From Hyparrhenia diplandra (taxonomy: Eukaryota; Streptophyta; Magnoliopsida; Poales; Poaceae): DNA of 64,000 bases. Each line of letters opens with the position of its first letter. The stretch's first letter is position 1. A program made the position numbers and the translations under genes. The notes below the pieces were generated by a model. The model ran no database searches, was not told the DNA's origin, and saw only the letters and a list, made by a program, of their open reading frames with translations. Shown here in pieces: positions 59,805 to 64,000 of the stretch. The DNA lies in the NCBI GenBank assembly GCA_015847255.1, contig JADLZK010010865.1, positions 1-64,000 on the forward strand. The letters are read 5' to 3'.

Positions 59805-60432
59805 GGGCCTGTTTGGATGCCGCCACAAATCGCCATGCCTAATATTAGGCCCGCCACATGCACTTCGGCGGTCATTTTGGTTGAGCGATAAGTTGTGGCT
59901 CGCCACCGCCCTAGAATCACCTCGCCACGTTTTTCTCAACGAAAGTGTGGCGGGCGTTTTCCGCCGCCGCCACAGACCACAAAGCCAAGCAGCGGCGGCA
60001 TGCATGCGAAGATCCGGCCCTTGCGGCCTTGAACAATACATTGAGTTAAGAAACGCGTCATGCAAAAGCGGACCACGTTGAAGAAAATTGACGTATTCAT
60101 GTTATATTCTATACACCGGTTTCAAAATATAGATTGATCGTGTCATGAATTTCTTTCTACACTTTTAATACGTCACAAATTGTCTTATTAGTCTTATTTT
60201 CATATTTATTCTCAGTCCATTAGAAACTCCATACTACTTTATGACTTGATTTTAACACAATATGTCAACTTTGTCAAATTTTTGTGGCACCATCCAAACA
60301 ATGCCACACAATTTTGCCACAGTTTAGTAACAAACCAAACACTTCAATCTTGCCACGGTGTGTGGCAAGCCATAGTGTGGCAAATACTTAAGCTTAGGCG
60401 TGGCAAACCGTGGCTTGTAACCAAACATGCCC
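59805..60432. mobile_element. PIF/Harbinger Tourist-type element (628 bp)
   Basis: Left GGGCCTGTTTGGATGCCGCC, right TGTAACCAAACATGCCC; TAA at 59802-59804 and 60433-60435. The neighbouring unit at 60945-60960 has the empty site AACACTAAGCGCTGC. No transposase. Confidence 0.92.
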
Positions 60433-60540
60433 TAAGCGCTGCCTCGTCGAGTACTACTACTATCTTGTCTTACATAATTTTTCCCGCTAAATGAACTGTT
60501 GCTAAACTAAAGTTTGTTTGTATTCCTCTATTCTGAACTA

Positions 60541-60685
60541 CTTCCCTCCGTTTCAATTTGTAAGTCGCTTTTGACTTTTTGGTACATCCATTTAGCTATG
60601 TATCTAGATAAAATAATATGCGTGGATACAAAGCAAAATGGATGAGCCAAAAGTCAAAGCGACTTACAATTTGGAACGGAGGGAG
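60541..60685. mobile_element. Stowaway MITE, array copy 1
   Basis: CTTCCCTCCGTTTCAATTTG ... CAATTTGGAACGGAGGGAG, TA on the left and TG on the right. About 146 bp; core GTACATCCATTTAGCTATGT. Confidence 0.9.
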
Positions 60686-61053
60686 TGCAATTTTTTGTGA
60701 TATGTGCCTCGTCCATTAGAGTGGCTATTTTTTACTTTGGGTTCGCCAAACTTAACGCAACCCTCCTCCTTTACCCGGGCTTGGGACCTCTGCTCAGGTG
60801 ACGGCTACTTCGGTGATTTCCATCCAACGGGCAGGCATCAACGCATCATCGGTGTCGCCTGAATTTTTTGATCGCCGGGAAGTGAGGAAAGGTGATAATT
60901 TTGCTACTTATTTTCTTCATAGATAAATACACAAGCTTGAGAACACTAAGCGCTGCATCGAGTACTACTACTATCTTGTCTTACAAAAATTTTTCCCACT
61001 AAACGAATCATTTGCTAAACTACGGTTTGTTTATATTCCTCTATTCTGAACTA

Positions 61054-61199
61054 CTTCCTCCGTTTCGGTTTGTAAGTCGCTTTGATTTTTTGGTACATCC
61101 ATTTAGCTATGTATCTAGAGACAATAATATGCCCGGATACATAGCAAAATGGACGAACCAAATAAGTCAAAGCGACTTTACAATTTGGAACGGAGGGAG
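61054..61199. mobile_element. Stowaway MITE, array copy 2
   Basis: Same element at the same place in the unit; variant core GAGACAATAATATGCCCGG and AACCAAATAAGTC, shared only with copy 5. Confidence 0.9.
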
Positions 61200-61344
61200 T
61201 GCAATTTTTTTTTTGTGATCTCGTGCCTCTCGTGGATTGTGTAGTCGTCACGCATCGCCTATTCTGAATTGAATCAGTATAATATTAGGGCCTTGCTAAT
61301 TTCCAGGTGACTGAAATTTTCAAATCCGTTCAGGCGACGAAGCT

Positions 61345-61930
61345 TTTTTTTTTAGATAATGGATGAGAAAAACATCCGGCCTCTACATCCGAGGATGTAC
61401 ACAGCCAATTATTACAAGTAGTGGATAAAAAGGTAGCGCAAAACAAGTCTCTAAAACGGATAAAGAGAGATAAAGCAAATGATAAATGTGCTTCCACCCT
61501 CTATAGGGAAACTCTAAAGTAATCACTTCTAGTTTTCTACTAATTAGCGAGAGTGTGTTCTTGTCTTGTTCTTGCCGCATGGCGGGCTCGCACCGCAGCG
61601 ACCAATAGGCTCATCTCGAAAATAACCTTCGACAACGAGAAAACTTTCATTTTGTTAAAGATAATATCGTTTTCGACGCTAAATGGCACAAAGCATAGCC
61701 GTGACGCCAACCCAACCCAAATCAAGTTTCTAATCCTTTTATTCTCGATTAGTAAGCCATGTACCAAACATATGGCTTATGTAGATCTAAGGCCGGTTTA
61801 GGGCAAGTAGCATAAAAGATGATCCTCCATACCCGTTTTCGGATACGGACAATCTTGGAAAAGGTGTTGGATGGTCTTATTCATATTACAACCAACACAT
61901 TTATGGCTTGCTTTCCAGTTTTTCCTAGTG
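61345..61930 (-). pseudogene. 5'-truncated LINE with zf-RVT zinc-binding segment, copy 1
   Basis: The minus strand reads SHKCVGCNMNKTIQHLFQDC, then IENKRIRNLIWVG, NDIIFNKMKVFSLSKVIF, and after a shift KLEVITLEFPYRGWKHIYHLL, the order seen at the C-terminus of plant L1-type LINE ORF2 (zinc-binding region in reverse transcriptase). A poly-A tail (T run 61346-61356 on plus) ends it, so only the last 580 bp of a LINE were inserted. No reverse transcriptase core remains. Confidence 0.75.
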
Positions 61931-62099
61931 AGGAAAGCCGATAATTCTGCTGCTTATTTTCTTCATAGATCAATACACAAGCATGAGAACACTGACTGCT
62001 CTGTCGAGTACTACTACTATCTTGTCTTACAAAAATTTTCCCACTAAACGAACTGTTGCTAAACTACGGTTTGTTTATATTTTCTCTATTCCTGAACTA

Positions 62100-62251
62100 C
62101 TTCCTCCGTTTTAGACTTGTAAAAGTCGCTTTTGACTTTTTTGGTACATCCATTTAGCTATGTATCTAGATACAATAATATGCTCGGATACATAGCAAAA
62201 TGGACGAACCAAAAAAGTCAAAAGCAACTTACAATTTGGAAACGGAGGGAG
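62100..62251. mobile_element. Stowaway MITE, array copy 3
   Basis: TTCCTCCGTTTTAGACTTG ... GGAAACGGAGGGAG; TA on the left. Confidence 0.9.
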
Positions 62252-62638
62252 TGCAATTTTTTATGATCTCGTGCCTCACGTGGATTGTGTAGTCCTCATA
62301 GAGTTCCTATTACAGAATTGAACTCAGTATAATATTAAGGCGTTGCGAATTTCCAGGTGACTGAAATTTTCAAATCTGTTCGGGCGATGTAGCTACTTCA
62401 GTGATTTTCGGGCATCAACGCATCATCCGGTGTCACCCGAATTTTTCATTCGCCGGGTTGTGAGGAAAGGCATTAATTCTCCGCTTATTTTCTTCATAGA
62501 TGAATACACAAGCTTGAGAACACCGACCGCTCCGTCGAGTACTACTACTATCCGGTGTTACAAAAATTTTCCTACTAAACGAATCTGTTGCTAAACGCCT
62601 AAACTACTGATTTATTTATATTCCTCTATTCTGAACTA

Positions 62639-62785
62639 CTTCTTTCGTTTTAGTTTGTAAGTCGCTTTGACTTTTTGGTACATCCATTTAGCTATGTATC
62701 TAGATACAATAATATGCCTGGATACATAGTAAATCGGACGAACCAAAAAGTCAAAAGCGACTTTACAATTTGGAAACCGAGGGAG
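62639..62785. mobile_element. Stowaway MITE, array copy 4
   Basis: TTCTTTCGTTTTAGTTTG ... TTTGGAAACCGAGGGAG; more changed ends than the others. Confidence 0.88.
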
Positions 62786-63167
62786 TGCAATTTTTGTGAT
62801 CGCGTGCCTCGTGGATTGTGTAGTCCTCATAGACTTCCTATTACGTAATTGAACCGTATAATATTAAGGCCTTGCGAATTTCCGGTGACTGAAATTTTCA
62901 AATCTGTTCAGCGGCGTAGCTACTTCAGTGATTTTCGGGCATCAACGTATCATCCGGTGTTGCCTGAATTTTTCATTCGCCGGTAGTGAGGAAAGGTGTT
63001 AATTACGCTATTTATTTTTCTTCATATATGAATACACAAGCTTGAGAACACCGGCGCTTTCTGGCCGAGTACTACTACTATCTTGTGTTACCAAAATTTT
63101 CCTACTAAACGAACTGTTGCTAAACGCCTAAACTACGATTTGTTTATATTCCTCTATTCTCGAACTA

Positions 63168-63313
63168 CTTCTTCCGTTCGGTTTGTAAAGTCGCTTTGAC
63201 TTTTTTGGTACATCCATTTAGTTATGTATCTAGAGACAATAATATGCCCGGATACATAGCAAAATGGACGAACCAAATAAGTCAAAGCGACTAACAATTT
63301 GGAACGGAGGGAG
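63168..63313. mobile_element. Stowaway MITE, array copy 5
   Basis: Carries the same variant core as copy 2 (GAGACAATAATATGCCCGG), evidence that the two units come from one duplication. Confidence 0.9.
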
Positions 63314-63447
63314 TGCAATTTTTTGTGATCCATTGCCTCCGTGGATTGTGTAGTCCTCACGGACGCCTATTACTGAATTGAACTCGTATAATATTAGGGC
63401 CCCGCTAATTTCCAAGTGACTAAAATTTTTAAATCTATTCAGGCGAC

Positions 63448-64000
63448 GAAGCTTTTTTTTTAGATAATGGATGAGAAAAACATCCGGCCTCTACATCCGA
63501 GGATGTACACAACCAATTATTACAAGTAGTGGATAAAAGGTAGCGCAAAACAAGTCTCTAAAAAAATGGATAAAGAGAGCTAGAGCAAATGATAAATGTG
63601 CTTCCACCCTCTATAGGGAAACTCGAAAGTAATCACTTCTAGTTTTACGCTAATTAGCGAGTGTGTTCTTGTCTTGTTCTTCAGCCGCTGCAATTGGGCT
63701 CGCATACGCAGACCAATAGGCTCATCTCGAAAAATAACCTTCGACAATGAGAAAACTTTCATTTTGTTAAAAGATAATATCGTTTAAACGGGCGCCAAAT
63801 GGCCCAAAGATAGTGTGGACGCCAACCCAACCCAAATCAAGTTTCTAATCCTTTTATTCTCGATTGTAGTAAGCCATGTACCAAACATATGGCTTATGTA
63901 GATCTAGGCCGTTTAGGCGAGTAGCATAAAAGATGATCCTCCATACCGTTTTAGGATACGGATAATCTTGGAAAAGGTGTTGGATGGTCTCATTTATATT
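63448..64000 (-). pseudogene. 5'-truncated LINE with zf-RVT segment, copy 2 (partial in window)
   Basis: Same fragment as 61345-61930, joined to the array unit at the same base (GGCGACGAAGC + T run). Minus-strand KMKVFSLSKVIFRDEPIGL and MRAQLQRLKNKTRTHSL are in better frame here than in copy 1. It runs to the window edge. Confidence 0.72.

Larger units (their letters stand above)
59305..64000. repeat. tandem array, unit about 520 bp, at least six units
   Basis: The marker TATTTTCTTCATAGAT.AATACACAAGC (or its variant) occurs near 59457, 59763, 60909, 61953, 62487 and 63015. After taking out a Tourist-type element and a LINE fragment the spacing is 515-540 bp, except for the first, shorter unit. 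Each unit also has GAGTACTACTACTATC, TATTCCTCTATTCTGAACTAC, GTGGATTGTGTAGTC and GAATTGAAC.GTATAATATTA. The array runs off the window. Confidence 0.9.

Noticed and set aside
59881..60494. Frames inside the Tourist-type element
   Set aside because: Short, unrelated to transposase, and the element is a non-autonomous type.

Overview
The window is repeat-rich plant nuclear DNA, almost certainly from a grass. The reasons are several Athila-like Ty3/gypsy LTR elements with tRNA-Asp primer sites, many Stowaway (CTCCCTCCGT, TA target) and Tourist-type (GGGCCTGTTTGG, TAA target) MITEs, a grass-type F-box multigene family, and nested insertions of the kind seen in large Pooideae genomes. The species cannot be fixed from the sequence. 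No bacterial operon, CRISPR array or intact rRNA/tRNA gene is visible.

Layout. 1-8375: two nested Athila-like elements, both on the minus strand (LTR 1355-3048 with degenerate gag to its left; LTR 6906-8375 with a well kept primer site). 8376-12136: degraded transposon-associated ORFs and a local tandem repeat. 12320-21430: a host gene on the minus strand of the MORC (microrchidia) GHKL-ATPase family, with recognisable exons and splice donors. A 4.5 kb solo LTR (12442-16949, TSD TAGAT) sits in its 3' part. 21430-24800: upstream DNA with two Stowaway MITEs.

24800-56760: a tandem array of damaged minus-strand copies of one F-box gene family (At1g67623/At2g35280-like: F-box-like start, NPEAC-type Sel1-like middle, ECRIR-type C-terminus). 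The copies alternate with a conserved AT-rich 5' flank module. Transposons have split them: a 6.56 kb non-autonomous Athila-like element (25422-31981, TSD TCCAA) and a 1.94 kb solo LTR (33112-35054, TSD CACAT) sit inside gene copies. A 10.7 kb gag-pol Athila-like element (37086-47802) landed on the edge of a Stowaway MITE that already held a SINE-like insert. That large element itself carries a 577 bp solo LTR in its integrase (TSD TGCCA), a MITE inside an AT microsatellite, and a small ORF with its own TATA-like box.

56760-64000: a truncated LTR (57879-59206, same family as the one at 1355-3048), then a roughly 520 bp tandem array whose units carry a Stowaway MITE. One unit has a Tourist-type insertion with an empty site in its neighbours. 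Two positions carry the same 5'-truncated LINE fragment with a zf-RVT zinc-binding motif, showing a higher-order duplication of about 2.1 kb.

Together these insertions give an unusually clear relative chronology. Almost every coding region is frameshifted. Because recent LTR pairs differ mainly by small indels, part of the apparent decay may be consensus error rather than biology.
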